Part shown: positions 16,674-26,025 of the stretch, piece after piece
How positions within the stretch are numbered: the first letter of the stretch is position 1
Layout: each line of letters starts with the position of its first letter
Program-made: the position numbers and the translations under genes
Notes under the pieces: generated by a model
Database searches by the model: none
Told to the model about the DNA's origin: nothing
What the model saw: the letters and a program-made list of their open reading frames with translations, nothing else
NCBI RefSeq assembly: GCF_000224065.1
Contig: NZ_AFWT01000003.1
Span: 188,261-252,260 of the forward strand
Origin: Thiorhodococcus drewsii AZ1
Lineage (GTDB): Bacteria; Pseudomonadota; Gammaproteobacteria; Chromatiales; Chromatiaceae
DNA length: 64,000 bases
Reading direction: 5' to 3'

Positions 16674-19009
16674 TTCAGTTTTTTCGCGATCTCTCCATGC
16701 GCTGGAAGGTCGTTTCGGTGGTGATGCTGGTCGTCCTGCCCGTGCTGTTGCTCTCGACCGGGGTGGTCATGGTCACCGACGTCGTCAGCATGCGTTCGGG
16801 GCTGGCGGAACGGGTCACGGCATTGGCTCGCGTCGCGGGCATCAATACGGCCGCAGCCCTGGCCTTCATGGACGAGGAGGCGGCCGAGGAGGTCTTCAAT
16901 GCCCTGGGCAGCGAGCGCGATGTGTTGCAGATCCGTATCCGTACATTCGACGGCAAGCTCTTTGCCCGCTATCGGAGCCGAGAGGCACGACATGAGTTGC
17001 GGCTGCATCGGATCGATCGCTACGAGGCCGCGCATCCCGAGATCATGGCGCTCGGTAGGCTATCGGCCGGAGAGCCGTTGACCCGCTTTCGCGATGACTA
17101 TCTGGATGTCCGCCTTCTGGTATCCGTCAAGGGCAAAGCGCTTGGTGTGATGGACCTGCAGTACGACACGGGCGAGTTGCGCCAGCGCATCCTCTGTCAG
17201 GTTGTGTTGACCTCGGTGGTGTTTCTGTGCGGAATCCTGTTGGCCTTCCTGCTTGCGGTGGGGTTGCATCGTCTGATCTCGAAGCCGCTCAACGCGGTGG
17301 CGGGCGCGATGGAGAATCTCGCCTCCAGGCGTGACTACTCGATCCGGCTCGATGCCGGTCGCGCGGACGAACTCGGCACCCTGATTCGTGCCTTCAACGG
17401 GATGCTGGAGCAGATCCAGTTGCGCGATGAGGATCTGCGCCAGGCGCGCGATGCGGCGGAGGCGGGCAGTCTGGCGAAGTCCCAGTTCCTCGCCTCGATG
17501 AGCCATGAGATTCGCACCCCCATGAACGGCATCATCGGTATGGCCGAGCTGTTATGGGGAACGCAATTGGACGAGCGCCAACGGCACTTCGTGCGTACCG
17601 TCCAGGTTTCGGCCGAATCGCTCCTCGGCATCATCAGCGATGTCCTGGATTTTTCCAAGATCGAGGCCGGCCGTCTGGAGCTGGAGCACGTCGAGTTCGA
17701 TCTGCATGCGCTCATGGGACGGACCTCGGACCTCCTCTCCGAGACGGCGCGCCGCAAGGGGCTGGAGCTGATGACGCGTATTTCGCCGCATTGTTCGAGC
17801 CGAGTCATGGGCGATCCCGGTCGTCTGCGCCAGATCCTGATGAATTTGGTCTCGAACGCGGTCAAGTTCACCGAGACGGGCTATGTGCAGCTGAGCCTGA
17901 GCTGTCTGGAGGAGACCGAGCACGAGGTTCGGGTCCGTATCGCCGTCAGGGATACGGGCATCGGGCTCTCGCCCGAGGAGCAGTCGCGGATCTTCGATCG
18001 TTTCAGTCAGGCCGATTCGTCGACATCACGACGCTACGGCGGAACCGGGCTCGGGCTGGCGATCACCAAGCAACTGGTCGATCTCATGCATGGCACGCTG
18101 ACCTTGGATAGCTTGCCCGGGCATGGTTCCGTGTTCCAGATCGAGTTGACCCTGTCGAAGGCGAGTCCAGGGTGGTCCGATCAGACTCTGAATCTGGAGG
18201 GACTCCGTGTCCTGCTGATCGATGGCGATCGGGAAGGCTCGGCCCGGCTGATCGACGATTGCGCTACCTTGGGTATCGAGGTACAGCAGGTTCCCGATCT
18301 GGGCGAGGCGATGGAGCTGGCGCTTACCCTGGCCGCCGGTGGAAACGGTTTTTCTCTGTTCGTTCTCGACGCGGCGCAGCTACCCTCGCTGGATCTGCCC
18401 GTCGGCCGGGTGCTGCGCGACCTGGTCGACCAGGCAATGGGGGCCGTTCTGCTGTGCGAGCACAGATCGGCGGGCGCGAAGCCGTCTGGTTGGGACGGGC
18501 TGGAATGTCTGATGAAGCCTGTGGAGTGCCAAGCCTTGGCACGGGCCTTAGGTGTTATCATACACGGCTCGCCTCTGGGCGAGGACAAGGCGTTTCCTGA
18601 ACTGGATCGGCCGGGGGGCGAGCAGCCGAGTCTGGGCTTGCGGGTTCTGGTCGCGGAGGACAATCCGGTCAATCAGGACGTCATCGAGAGCATGCTGAAC
18701 GCGTTGGGCTGCAAGGCGGTGTTGTGCGCGGACGGACAGGCCCTTCTCGCCGAATTGGCGCGCTCGGATTACGACCTCGTCCTCATGGATTGTCAGATGC
18801 CCTTGATGGACGGTTACGAAACGACCCGGCGGCTTCGTTCGAGGGAGCAGGCACGCGGGGAGTATCTCCCCGTGATCGCCCTGACGGCCTATGCGATGGA
18901 GGGCGATCGCGAGCGGGCGCTGGCCGCCGGCATGGACGACTATCTGGTCAAGCCGTTCAAACTGGCCGATTTGGCCGAGGTGTTGCGGCGCTGGACGGTA
19001 TCCGGATGA
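16670..19009 (+). CDS. hybrid sensor histidine kinase/response regulator
   Basis: A 779-residue membrane protein whose ATG overlaps the YfiR-like stop. Order: TM helix at about 15-40; a CHASE8-like periplasmic domain to about 180; second TM at about 182-205; HAMP; HisKA with phospho-acceptor His near 279 (MSHEIRTPMNG); HATPase with LMNLVSNAVKFT (N box), DTGIGLSPEEQSRIF (G1) and GGTGLGLAIT (G2); a degenerate receiver-like segment (LRVLLIDGDREGSARL) without the phospho-Asp; and a complete C-terminal receiver (LVAEDNPVNQ, DLVLMDCQMPLMDGYE with Asp near 707, Lys in DYLVKPF). All catalytic residues look intact. There is no output domain, so phosphate probably passes on, perhaps to the receivers of the next protein. 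Confidence 0.9.
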   Translation: MIQFFRDLSMRWKVVSVVMLVVLPVLLLSTGVVMVTDVVSMRSGLAERVTALARVAGINTAAALAFMDEEAAEEVFNALGSERDVLQIRIRTFDGKLFARYRSREARHELRLHRIDRYEAAHPEIMALGRLSAGEPLTRFRDDYLDVRLLVSVKGKALGVMDLQYDTGELRQRILCQVVLTSVVFLCGILLAFLLAVGLHRLISKPLNAVAGAMENLASRRDYSIRLDAGRADELGTLIRAFNGMLEQIQLRDEDLRQARDAAEAGSLAKSQFLASMSHEIRTPMNGIIGMAELLWGTQLDERQRHFVRTVQVSAESLLGIISDVLDFSKIEAGRLELEHVEFDLHALMGRTSDLLSETARRKGLELMTRISPHCSSRVMGDPGRLRQILMNLVSNAVKFTETGYVQLSLSCLEETEHEVRVRIAVRDTGIGLSPEEQSRIFDRFSQADSSTSRRYGGTGLGLAITKQLVDLMHGTLTLDSLPGHGSVFQIELTLSKASPGWSDQTLNLEGLRVLLIDGDREGSARLIDDCATLGIEVQQVPDLGEAMELALTLAAGGNGFSLFVLDAAQLPSLDLPVGRVLRDLVDQAMGAVLLCEHRSAGAKPSGWDGLECLMKPVECQALARALGVIIHGSPLGEDKAFPELDRPGGEQPSLGLRVLVAEDNPVNQDVIESMLNALGCKAVLCADGQALLAELARSDYDLVLMDCQMPLMDGYETTRRLRSREQARGEYLPVIALTAYAMEGDRERALAAGMDDYLVKPFKLADLAEVLRRWTVSG

Positions 19010-19091
19010 TGGCTTCGTACTCTAGCGGCACCTTATTTTTTATCGAAACGTTCGAATCGGGAATGCTCGAAGCAATGGAGGAGCCGTCGGA

Positions 19092-22000
19092 ATGAAGTCC
19101 GCATCCTGCTCGCCGCTTGGCGATATGTTCCGGCGCATCCGAGGCGCTGCGATCCTGACCTCGCTTCTACTGCTGGTCCCTGCGGTCGTCGTCATTCAGT
19201 CGAATCCGAACCGTGTGGTGGCGAACGCCGCCCTCCTGATGTTCGTGGTGTTGCTGGCCATCTCCATGGGGTTGCTGGTCGCCGATCGCTGGCAGCGGCG
19301 CGTCACCCTCCCGCTCGTCGCCCTCTCATCCCTGCTCGAGCGCGCCCTGCGCGAGGGCGACTACGGATTGCGCGCAGCCCCGATGGAGGACACCCAGCTT
19401 ACGCGTGTCGTCGCCGGTTTCAATGCCTTGCTCGAACAGCTCGAACAGCTGGGGCAGCGCGATCGCTGGTATTTCCGCCAGCGCGAGCGCATCGAACACG
19501 AGTTCAATGAGCGGTGCGGTCATCTGGCGCAGGCCAATGTCGAGCTGGAGCAACAGATTCGTCAATCGGAGTCGGCCAGGCGCGCGGCTGAGCGTCTGCT
19601 GGAGGTCGCGGACCAGGTCAAGCAGGCCAAGTCTCAGCTCCTCTCGAACATGAGCCATGAGATCCATACGCATCTCGCCGGCGTCATGGGAATCGGCGAA
19701 TTGCTGATCGCGGAAGATCTGCCAAGCGGTCAGCGGCGTCTCCCCTCCGCCCTGGTTCGCTCGGGTGGGGCCTTGCGCACGGCGATCAACGACATGCTCG
19801 ATATCGCCCAGATCGAGGCGGGGCGCATTCGGCTCAGCACCGGTGATTTCGTGCTGGCGGATTGTATTGAGGAGAGTCTGGTCGCGCTCGCCGACCGCGC
19901 TCGCGAGCGCGGTGTCGAGCTGGCCATTCGACTCGATCCCGATCTGCCGCACGCCATTCGTGGCGATCAGGTCCGTATCTCTCAGGTTCTCGGGATATTC
20001 GGCGCTGCGGCGATTCGCGGCGTTCTCGGCCGGGAGCTGTTGCTGGTGGCGCGCCTGGACGAGCGTGAGGGTGATCGGGCGGTGGTTCGGGTTGAGGTTC
20101 AGGTTACCGGGAAAGGGTGGCTCGGCGGCGAGTTCGACTCGGCCGCTCTGGGCGGGAATGCGATCGCTGGGAGCGGCTCGCATTTGGGCCTCTCGATCGC
20201 GCGCGACCTGATCGAGTTGATGGGCGGGGGGAGTGTCCTGGGGGATGGCGGGCGCAGTGAGGGGCTTGGATTCAGGCTCCCTGTGACCGTCACTCAATGG
20301 GAGCCACCCTGGTCGGTCGCTCGGGCCCAGTTGCATGACATGAGGATGGTTCTGCTCGGCCCCCAGAGTCAGGCCCTGACGGCGCTCTACGACTATGCGA
20401 GCGAGGCAGGGATTCTGGTGTACGAATGCACCGATCCCGAAGAGGCGCGCGAGGTCCTGTTCGAGGCGCACGACGGCGTCGTTCCCTTCGATCTGTTGGT
20501 TATGGACTCCGAGCTGAAGGGGCTGGATCTGCTTGCTTCGCCGTCCGCGCTCGCCGAGACGCCAGCGCTCGACAGGGTTGCGCGGATCCTGCTGGTCCCG
20601 ACAGTCGATGACTGGGGCGACGAGAGCACGGCCGCGCTGCATGTCGATGCCTATCTCGTCAAACCGGTGCGTCGCGGTCAACTGATCACGACCCTGGCGA
20701 GGGTGACGCCTGGTGGCGGGGTCGGATTCGGTTCCACTGAGGTTGTGGCGGCCGAAAGCGGTGCGTTAGAGCCGCTCGGCCTCAAGGTGCTGGTCGCCGA
20801 CGATAACGCCATCAATCAGGATCTGGCGGTTGCCATGCTTTCGGCGCTGGGATGCGAATCGCGCGCGGTCTTCGATGGCCAGGCTGCGGTGGATGCTTGT
20901 GTGGCCGAGTCCTTCGACGCGGTGCTTATGGACTGCAAGATGCCGCTGATGGATGGTTATGAGGCGACGCGTCGTCTGCGGCTGCGTGAGTCCGGTGGTT
21001 TGGGTCGGCGTTTGCGGATCATCGCGCTGACCGCGCATGCGATGGAGGGCGATCAGGAGCGGTGTCAGTCGGCGGGCATGGACGATTATCTGACCAAGCC
21101 CATCTCGATGAAATCGCTGCATCGCGCCTTGCTGCGCGGGGTTGGCGGGAAGGTCCGGCCGCTCTCCGAGGGTGACTCGCGCGAAGAGGGTGTGACGACC
21201 AAGCTGGGTCTGCCGACGCGGCTCGGTGCGGATCCCTTCCGGCTCGACGATCTTGAGGCTGTCCCGGTCCTGGACCCCCAGGCGCTCGATGAGATCGGCT
21301 CGATCGATCCGCGCTCCGGCTCCGCGCTGGTGACGCGGATGATCGCCAGCTATCTCGACTCCGAATCGACACTGGTCGCCCGTATCCGCGAAGGGATCGA
21401 GGCCGGTCAGCTACAAGGGGTCGCCGAGTCTGCTCGTGCGCTTTGTTCGGCGGCCAAGACGCTTGGAGCGGCTCGGTTAGCGACGCTCTGCAATCGGCTG
21501 GAGCGCTCATCTGGTGCTGGCGGCGCCCCGGTTCCGCCACTGAGCGCGACCGCGACCCTGGAGCAGGTGGCCGCCGAGACCCGAATCGCGATTGGCGTGC
21601 GCTTCGGCGGTGTCGGTGACCGGCCCCGCGAGGTCGCGCTCGGCGAGCGGGTCTCGGTGGCCACGCCGACGGTCGAGTCCGAGTCGCGCGTGCCGAAGCC
21701 GCTTTCCAAGGGACCCCTCGTCGAAGTCGATGACCGGCCGGCGGTGCGAGACCGTCCGCTGATTCTGGTGGTGGATGACGATCCGTCGACACACCTGCTT
21801 GCACAGACCGCCTTTGAGGAATCCGGGTTCAGGTTCGCCGGTGCCTGGGATGGACAGGGCGCGCTGGAGGCGGTGCGCTTCCAGCGACCGGATCTGATTT
21901 TGTTGGATGCGGGCACCCCAGTCATGGATGGTTACGAGACCTGTCGGCGTTTCCGGGGCCTGGCCGGTTTCGAGCTGACCCCGGTCCTCATGCTCACGGG

Positions 22001-23858
22001 GCTGGAGGATCTGTCCGCGGTCGAGGCCGCCTATGATTCGGGTGCCACCGATTTCTACTCCAAGCCGGTCAACTGGCGTCTGCTCGTTCATCGGATCCGC
22101 TATCTGCTGCGCAGCCACGCGACGCTCGACACGCTGCATCTCAGCGAGGCGCGCAACGCCGCCTTGATTGCGGCGATCCCGGATGCGCTCATGCGGCTCG
22201 ATCGGCGCGGTCGGGTGCTGCAATTCAAGTTGGGCCGGATCCTCAAGAGGGTTAATGAGGCAGTCGAGTCGAGGCCGACCGTCCTGTCCGATCTGCTGCC
22301 CGAGTCCGCCTGCGCGCTGATCCAGCGCGAGCTCGACACGACCCTGGCCGAGCACGGCGTGCGCGAGCTGGAGGTCGAGTTGTCCGGCGATCATGAGGAG
22401 ATGCTGTTTTTCGATGTGCGCCTCATCGCGATCGACTCGGAACAAGTGATCCTTTTATTGCGCGACATGACCGAGCGGCGTCGGCGTCAGCGGGTCATCC
22501 ATCAGCTCGCCTATCAGGACAGCCTCACCGGTTTGGCCAACCGCACCCAGTTCAACCAGGATCTCGAGGCTGCGCTGACGCGCACCCGCCGCCGCGACGA
22601 CCGTATCGCGCTGCTGTTTCTGGACCTGGATCGCTTCAAGCGGATCAACGACTCGCTCGGACACAGCATCGGCGACGAGTTGTTGCGCGGCGCAGCGCAG
22701 CGGTTGCAGGATGCCGTTGATGAGGCGTCCACGGGCGCCTCGCTGCGGGTCGGGAGCATCGCCAATACCGTGGCGCGCCTGGGCGGCGACGAGTTGACGG
22801 TGATCCTCAAGGGGCAGGGTGTCGAGCGCGTGGCGCAACGGGTTGCCGGGCACGTCATCGAACGGTTTAAGGAGCCCTTCCTATGCTCCGATCACAGCAT
22901 CGTCTGCACGGTGTCGATCGGCATTGCGCTCAGCCCGGATGATGGGGATACGCCCGAGATGCTGCTCAAGCACGCGGATACCGCCCTCTATGCGGCGAAG
23001 CTGGCCGGGCGCAACACCTACCGTTTCTTCACCGCCTCGATGGGCGAATCCGCCTCGCGCAAGTTGGATATCGAGTCGCGTCTGCGTTGCGCCTTGGAGC
23101 GCGGTGATTTCAGGCTGCTCTACCAGCCGACCGTGGATATCGGTTCCGGTGAGATCCTCGGGGTGGAGGCGCTGCTGCGTTGGGAGGATGGCGAAAATGG
23201 GTTGGTCGAGCCCGCAGATTTCATCTCCATCGCCGAGGAGTCGGGACTCATCGTGCCGATCGGGAGCTGGGTGATGGATGAGCTGCGTCGCCAGCGCGCG
23301 CTCTGGTTGCGCGAGGGTGCAGCATGGCCGATCTCTATCAACCTGTCCGATTGCCAGTTCAGCGATGAGCGTTTGATCGAGCAGTTGGTCGCGCTGTCAC
23401 AGGAATGCCCCTCGGGAACGATCGAATTGGAGATCACCGAGAGTCTGCTGTTGGCGCGTGACACCCGGTTGATCGAGACCCTGACTCTGCTCAGAGAACG
23501 CGGATTGCGCGTGGCTGTCGACAACTTTGGAACGGGCTATTCCTCGCTTTCGCTTCTGAAGCAACTGCCCATCGATACGCTCAAAATCGACCGGAGCTTC
23601 GTGCACGAGATCGGGCGCGAGTCGACCTCCGAGCTTCTGGTGCGGACCGTGGTCGCGCTGGGTCTGGGTTTGGGGTTGAGGGTCGTGGCAGAAGGGGTCG
23701 AGACGGACGAGCAGCTGGATTTCCTGGCGCATGAGGGATGCCATGCCGCTCAGGGGTATCTGTTTTCGGTTCCGCTTGCGCCTTCTCAGCTCGCCCTCGA
23801 TCTCTCGGCGGGCGGATTGACGCCATGGCGGGACGTCAGAATGCGTCCAGGGCTTTGA
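19092..23858 (+). CDS. composite kinase-like/receiver/GGDEF/EAL signalling protein
   Basis: A 1588-residue protein starting 9 nt after GGAGGA. Order: two TM helices within the first 60 residues with almost no periplasmic loop; HAMP; coiled coil; HisKA-like segment (MSHEIHTHLAG, His near 189); a degenerate ATPase domain whose N box reads LGIFGAAAIRG with no Asn; a degenerate receiver; an intact receiver (LVADDNAINQ, MDCKMPLMDGYE); an Hpt-like helix bundle (about 730-800) with Arg where the phospho-His should be; a second intact receiver (Asp near 939); a PAS-like region; GGDEF as GGDEL near 1231; and a C-terminal EAL domain (VEALLRW, EITES, DNFGTGYSS, KIDRSF, EGVET). It probably makes or degrades cyclic di-GMP under control of phosphate received from the upstream kinase. 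Self-phosphorylation looks lost. Confidence 0.88.
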   Translation: MKSASCSPLGDMFRRIRGAAILTSLLLLVPAVVVIQSNPNRVVANAALLMFVVLLAISMGLLVADRWQRRVTLPLVALSSLLERALREGDYGLRAAPMEDTQLTRVVAGFNALLEQLEQLGQRDRWYFRQRERIEHEFNERCGHLAQANVELEQQIRQSESARRAAERLLEVADQVKQAKSQLLSNMSHEIHTHLAGVMGIGELLIAEDLPSGQRRLPSALVRSGGALRTAINDMLDIAQIEAGRIRLSTGDFVLADCIEESLVALADRARERGVELAIRLDPDLPHAIRGDQVRISQVLGIFGAAAIRGVLGRELLLVARLDEREGDRAVVRVEVQVTGKGWLGGEFDSAALGGNAIAGSGSHLGLSIARDLIELMGGGSVLGDGGRSEGLGFRLPVTVTQWEPPWSVARAQLHDMRMVLLGPQSQALTALYDYASEAGILVYECTDPEEAREVLFEAHDGVVPFDLLVMDSELKGLDLLASPSALAETPALDRVARILLVPTVDDWGDESTAALHVDAYLVKPVRRGQLITTLARVTPGGGVGFGSTEVVAAESGALEPLGLKVLVADDNAINQDLAVAMLSALGCESRAVFDGQAAVDACVAESFDAVLMDCKMPLMDGYEATRRLRLRESGGLGRRLRIIALTAHAMEGDQERCQSAGMDDYLTKPISMKSLHRALLRGVGGKVRPLSEGDSREEGVTTKLGLPTRLGADPFRLDDLEAVPVLDPQALDEIGSIDPRSGSALVTRMIASYLDSESTLVARIREGIEAGQLQGVAESARALCSAAKTLGAARLATLCNRLERSSGAGGAPVPPLSATATLEQVAAETRIAIGVRFGGVGDRPREVALGERVSVATPTVESESRVPKPLSKGPLVEVDDRPAVRDRPLILVVDDDPSTHLLAQTAFEESGFRFAGAWDGQGALEAVRFQRPDLILLDAGTPVMDGYETCRRFRGLAGFELTPVLMLTGLEDLSAVEAAYDSGATDFYSKPVNWRLLVHRIRYLLRSHATLDTLHLSEARNAALIAAIPDALMRLDRRGRVLQFKLGRILKRVNEAVESRPTVLSDLLPESACALIQRELDTTLAEHGVRELEVELSGDHEEMLFFDVRLIAIDSEQVILLLRDMTERRRRQRVIHQLAYQDSLTGLANRTQFNQDLEAALTRTRRRDDRIALLFLDLDRFKRINDSLGHSIGDELLRGAAQRLQDAVDEASTGASLRVGSIANTVARLGGDELTVILKGQGVERVAQRVAGHVIERFKEPFLCSDHSIVCTVSIGIALSPDDGDTPEMLLKHADTALYAAKLAGRNTYRFFTASMGESASRKLDIESRLRCALERGDFRLLYQPTVDIGSGEILGVEALLRWEDGENGLVEPADFISIAEESGLIVPIGSWVMDELRRQRALWLREGAAWPISINLSDCQFSDERLIEQLVALSQECPSGTIELEITESLLLARDTRLIETLTLLRERGLRVAVDNFGTGYSSLSLLKQLPIDTLKIDRSFVHEIGRESTSELLVRTVVALGLGLGLRVVAEGVETDEQLDFLAHEGCHAAQGYLFSVPLAPSQLALDLSAGGLTPWRDVRMRPGL

Positions 23859-24034
23859 CGTGCCCCCGATGCTCGGCCTCGGCTTGCTTTTCATCAAGGT
23901 CGTTGGCAACCTCCGGTCGTCCGATGCGTGCGGCGATAGGCTCCGCTCCAGATGTGCCACGCGTTGCACCAGTGCCGTTGCGGTTGTCGGATGAGATCGA
24001 TCCCGCCCAGATCACAATGAACCGGAGGAATTCG

Positions 24035-24787
24035 ATGAAAGCATCCCTGATGTCGTTCGCTGTCCTGTCTCTCGGTCTCTCTGCAGGGCTGGCGGCCCAG
24101 CCCTATCCTTACGCGCCAGCGCCTGGTGCGGCGCCCTACGGCCCTGGATTCATGCCCGTCGCTCCCTGGGGAGCAGGGTCCTATCCGCGCGAGACGGCGC
24201 CGGGGCGGCAGGATGGCGCTCAGTCCCGATCGGCGGCTCCAGGGGATTCCGGCGGGGCGCGCTCGCTACCCGCGAGAACGGCTGGTCCGATGGCCGAGGC
24301 CAGCGCCAGACTCAAGGAGGGCATGGACCGTCTGCTCAAGTTCCTCGGTGAGCAGGATTCGATGAACAAGCTTCAGGTCGCGGCCTTCCTCGATCGCGAG
24401 ATTGCCCCCTACTTCGACTTCGACTCCATGGCGCAATGGGTCGCTGGGCCGGGCTACCGCTCCATGTCGCCCAAGGAGCGCTCCGAGCTGACCGCCTGGC
24501 TGGAGTCCGATTTTCTCAGCGTGCTGGCCAGCAATCTGGTCGGTTATCAGGGGCAGCAGTTCCGCATGCTGACGCCTCGGCGCGGCCCGCGCGGTGCGGT
24601 CAACATCAATGTGGCGATCCTGCGGGCGGACACGTATCCCTCGACCCTCCAGTTCCGCATGGCCCCATCGGATCAGGGGTGGCGCGTCTATGACGTCGTC
24701 GCCAACGGCCGGAGCGCGGCCTCCTACTATCGGGTTCAGTTCCAGCGTATGGCGGGGCAGGTGAAGGGTGGGTCGGCCGTTCGATGA
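24035..24787 (+). CDS. MlaC/Ttg2D-like phospholipid-binding periplasmic protein
   Basis: A 250-residue protein from the ATG at 24035 (after CGGAGGA). A signal peptide and a long Pro/Gly/Ala-rich segment (about 20-85) precede an MlaC-like domain from about 90: ASARLKEGMDRLLKFL, FLDREIAPYFDFDSMAQWVAG, and GWRVYDVVANGRSAASYYRVQF. MlaC proteins shuttle phospholipids between the inner-membrane Mla complex and the outer membrane. No mlaFED or mlaB gene lies nearby, so this is an isolated copy with an unusual low-complexity N-terminal extension. Confidence 0.82.
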   Translation: MKASLMSFAVLSLGLSAGLAAQPYPYAPAPGAAPYGPGFMPVAPWGAGSYPRETAPGRQDGAQSRSAAPGDSGGARSLPARTAGPMAEASARLKEGMDRLLKFLGEQDSMNKLQVAAFLDREIAPYFDFDSMAQWVAGPGYRSMSPKERSELTAWLESDFLSVLASNLVGYQGQQFRMLTPRRGPRGAVNINVAILRADTYPSTLQFRMAPSDQGWRVYDVVANGRSAASYYRVQFQRMAGQVKGGSAVR

Positions 24788-24841
24788 GGTCCGTTTCGGT
24801 CATGCCTCGGTGGGCCTCGTGAGCCGTCGGACGTCTCTGCA

Positions 24842-25372
24842 ATGAAGGGTCGGCGCTTGCGCGGGAGCGATCCGAACGTCCGCATCGGGCGCCTCATGCT
24901 GTTGGGCGCCTGGGTGGTCGGGCTGGGGCTCCTGTTCGGTTTCTTCGAGGGTGTCATCGATCGCCAGGAGAATCCGAATCCCGATCCGGTCGCCACGCGA
25001 GGGCCGGACGGGACGCGGCAGGTGGTCCTTCGGCGCAATCGTTCCGGTCACTATGTCGCGACCGGGACCATCGATGGCCAGCCGGTGCGCTTTCTGGTCG
25101 ACACGGGGGCAACCCAGGTCGCACTGCCGATCGATCTCGCCCGTCGGCTCGATCTGACGCTACGCCCAGGCGGGAACAGCATGACCGCGAACGGCGTGGT
25201 GCGGACCTGGAGCACGCGGCTCGATCGTGTCGAGATCGGCGGCCTGGTGGAACGCGATGTTCGGGCGAGTGTGCTACCCAACATGCCGGGCGATTCGGTG
25301 CTCCTGGGCATGAGCTATCTCAAGCACCTCGAACTCGTCCAGCGCGGCGATACGCTTACGCTACGCCGTTGA
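24842..25372 (+). CDS. retropepsin-like aspartic protease, membrane-anchored (copy 1)
   Basis: A 176-residue protein with one N-terminal TM helix (LMLLGAWVVGLGLLFGF), a linker, and a single-lobe aspartic protease fold: VRFLVDTGATQVALP holds the catalytic DTG, then IGGLVERDVRASVLPN and LLGMSYLKHLEL. This is the TIGR02281-type clan AA family, expected to act as a homodimer in the periplasm. The Shine-Dalgarno before the ATG is poor. It is followed directly by a paralogue. Confidence 0.85.
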   Translation: MKGRRLRGSDPNVRIGRLMLLGAWVVGLGLLFGFFEGVIDRQENPNPDPVATRGPDGTRQVVLRRNRSGHYVATGTIDGQPVRFLVDTGATQVALPIDLARRLDLTLRPGGNSMTANGVVRTWSTRLDRVEIGGLVERDVRASVLPNMPGDSVLLGMSYLKHLELVQRGDTLTLRR

Positions 25373-25491
25373 CCGGTCGGAGCGACGGGTATGCATCTCG
25401 TCTGGGATTCCGCTTTGCGGTAATCTCGCCCGGCCCGGGCGCCCCGAGGGTGTTCGGCGTGCATCTTCATCGCAGTCAGAGGTGCTTGGAT

Positions 25492-26007
25492 TTGAAGAAT
25501 CCGTTAAACAAGGGGCGTGTAGGGGCCGCGATCGTCGGCTTGCTCGGTGTCGTGATGGTGGTGGTGATGTTTCAGACCGGCCGTCGTGGCAATCCCAATC
25601 CACATCCGGTCGCCTTCATCGGCGAGGGCGATGTCCAGCAAGTGGTTCTGAAACAGAACGACTTCAGCCAGTTCGTCGCTACCGGTCGGATCAATGACCG
25701 GCGGGTCGATTTCCTCGTGGATACGGGCTCGGTCGATGTCGCCATGCCGTATCGTGTCGCCGAGCGGCTCGAACTTCAGTTGACCCCAGGGCATGTCAGC
25801 AAGACGGGCAACGGCAACGTGCAAAGCTGGACCGCCTGGCTGGACCGTGTCGACATCGGGGGGCTGGTCGTCAGCGGGGTCAAGGCGACCGTGCTGCCCA
25901 ACATGCAGGGCGATCAGGCCTTGCTCGGCATGGCCTATCTGAGGCATCTCGAAGTGGTGCTGGCCGGCGGTGAGATGACCCTGCGTCCCTATACGCAGCG
26001 TCCTTGA
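25492..26007 (+). CDS. retropepsin-like aspartic protease, membrane-anchored (copy 2)
   Basis: A 171-residue paralogue of the preceding gene with the same layout: TM helix (AAIVGLLGVVMVVVMF), NPNPHPV linker, FLVDTGSVDVAMP with the catalytic DTG, IGGLVVSGVKATVLPN and LLGMAYLRHLEV. The start chosen is TTG at 25492, 8 nt after AGAGG; it gives a length matching copy 1. A TTG at 25369 overlapping the previous stop is possible but adds a non-homologous 41-residue stretch. The two genes look like a tandem duplication; the NPNP linker is shared. Confidence 0.8.
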   Translation: MKNPLNKGRVGAAIVGLLGVVMVVVMFQTGRRGNPNPHPVAFIGEGDVQQVVLKQNDFSQFVATGRINDRRVDFLVDTGSVDVAMPYRVAERLELQLTPGHVSKTGNGNVQSWTAWLDRVDIGGLVVSGVKATVLPNMQGDQALLGMAYLRHLEVVLAGGEMTLRPYTQRP

Positions 26008-26025
26008 GGCGCGATCCGGTCGCCG

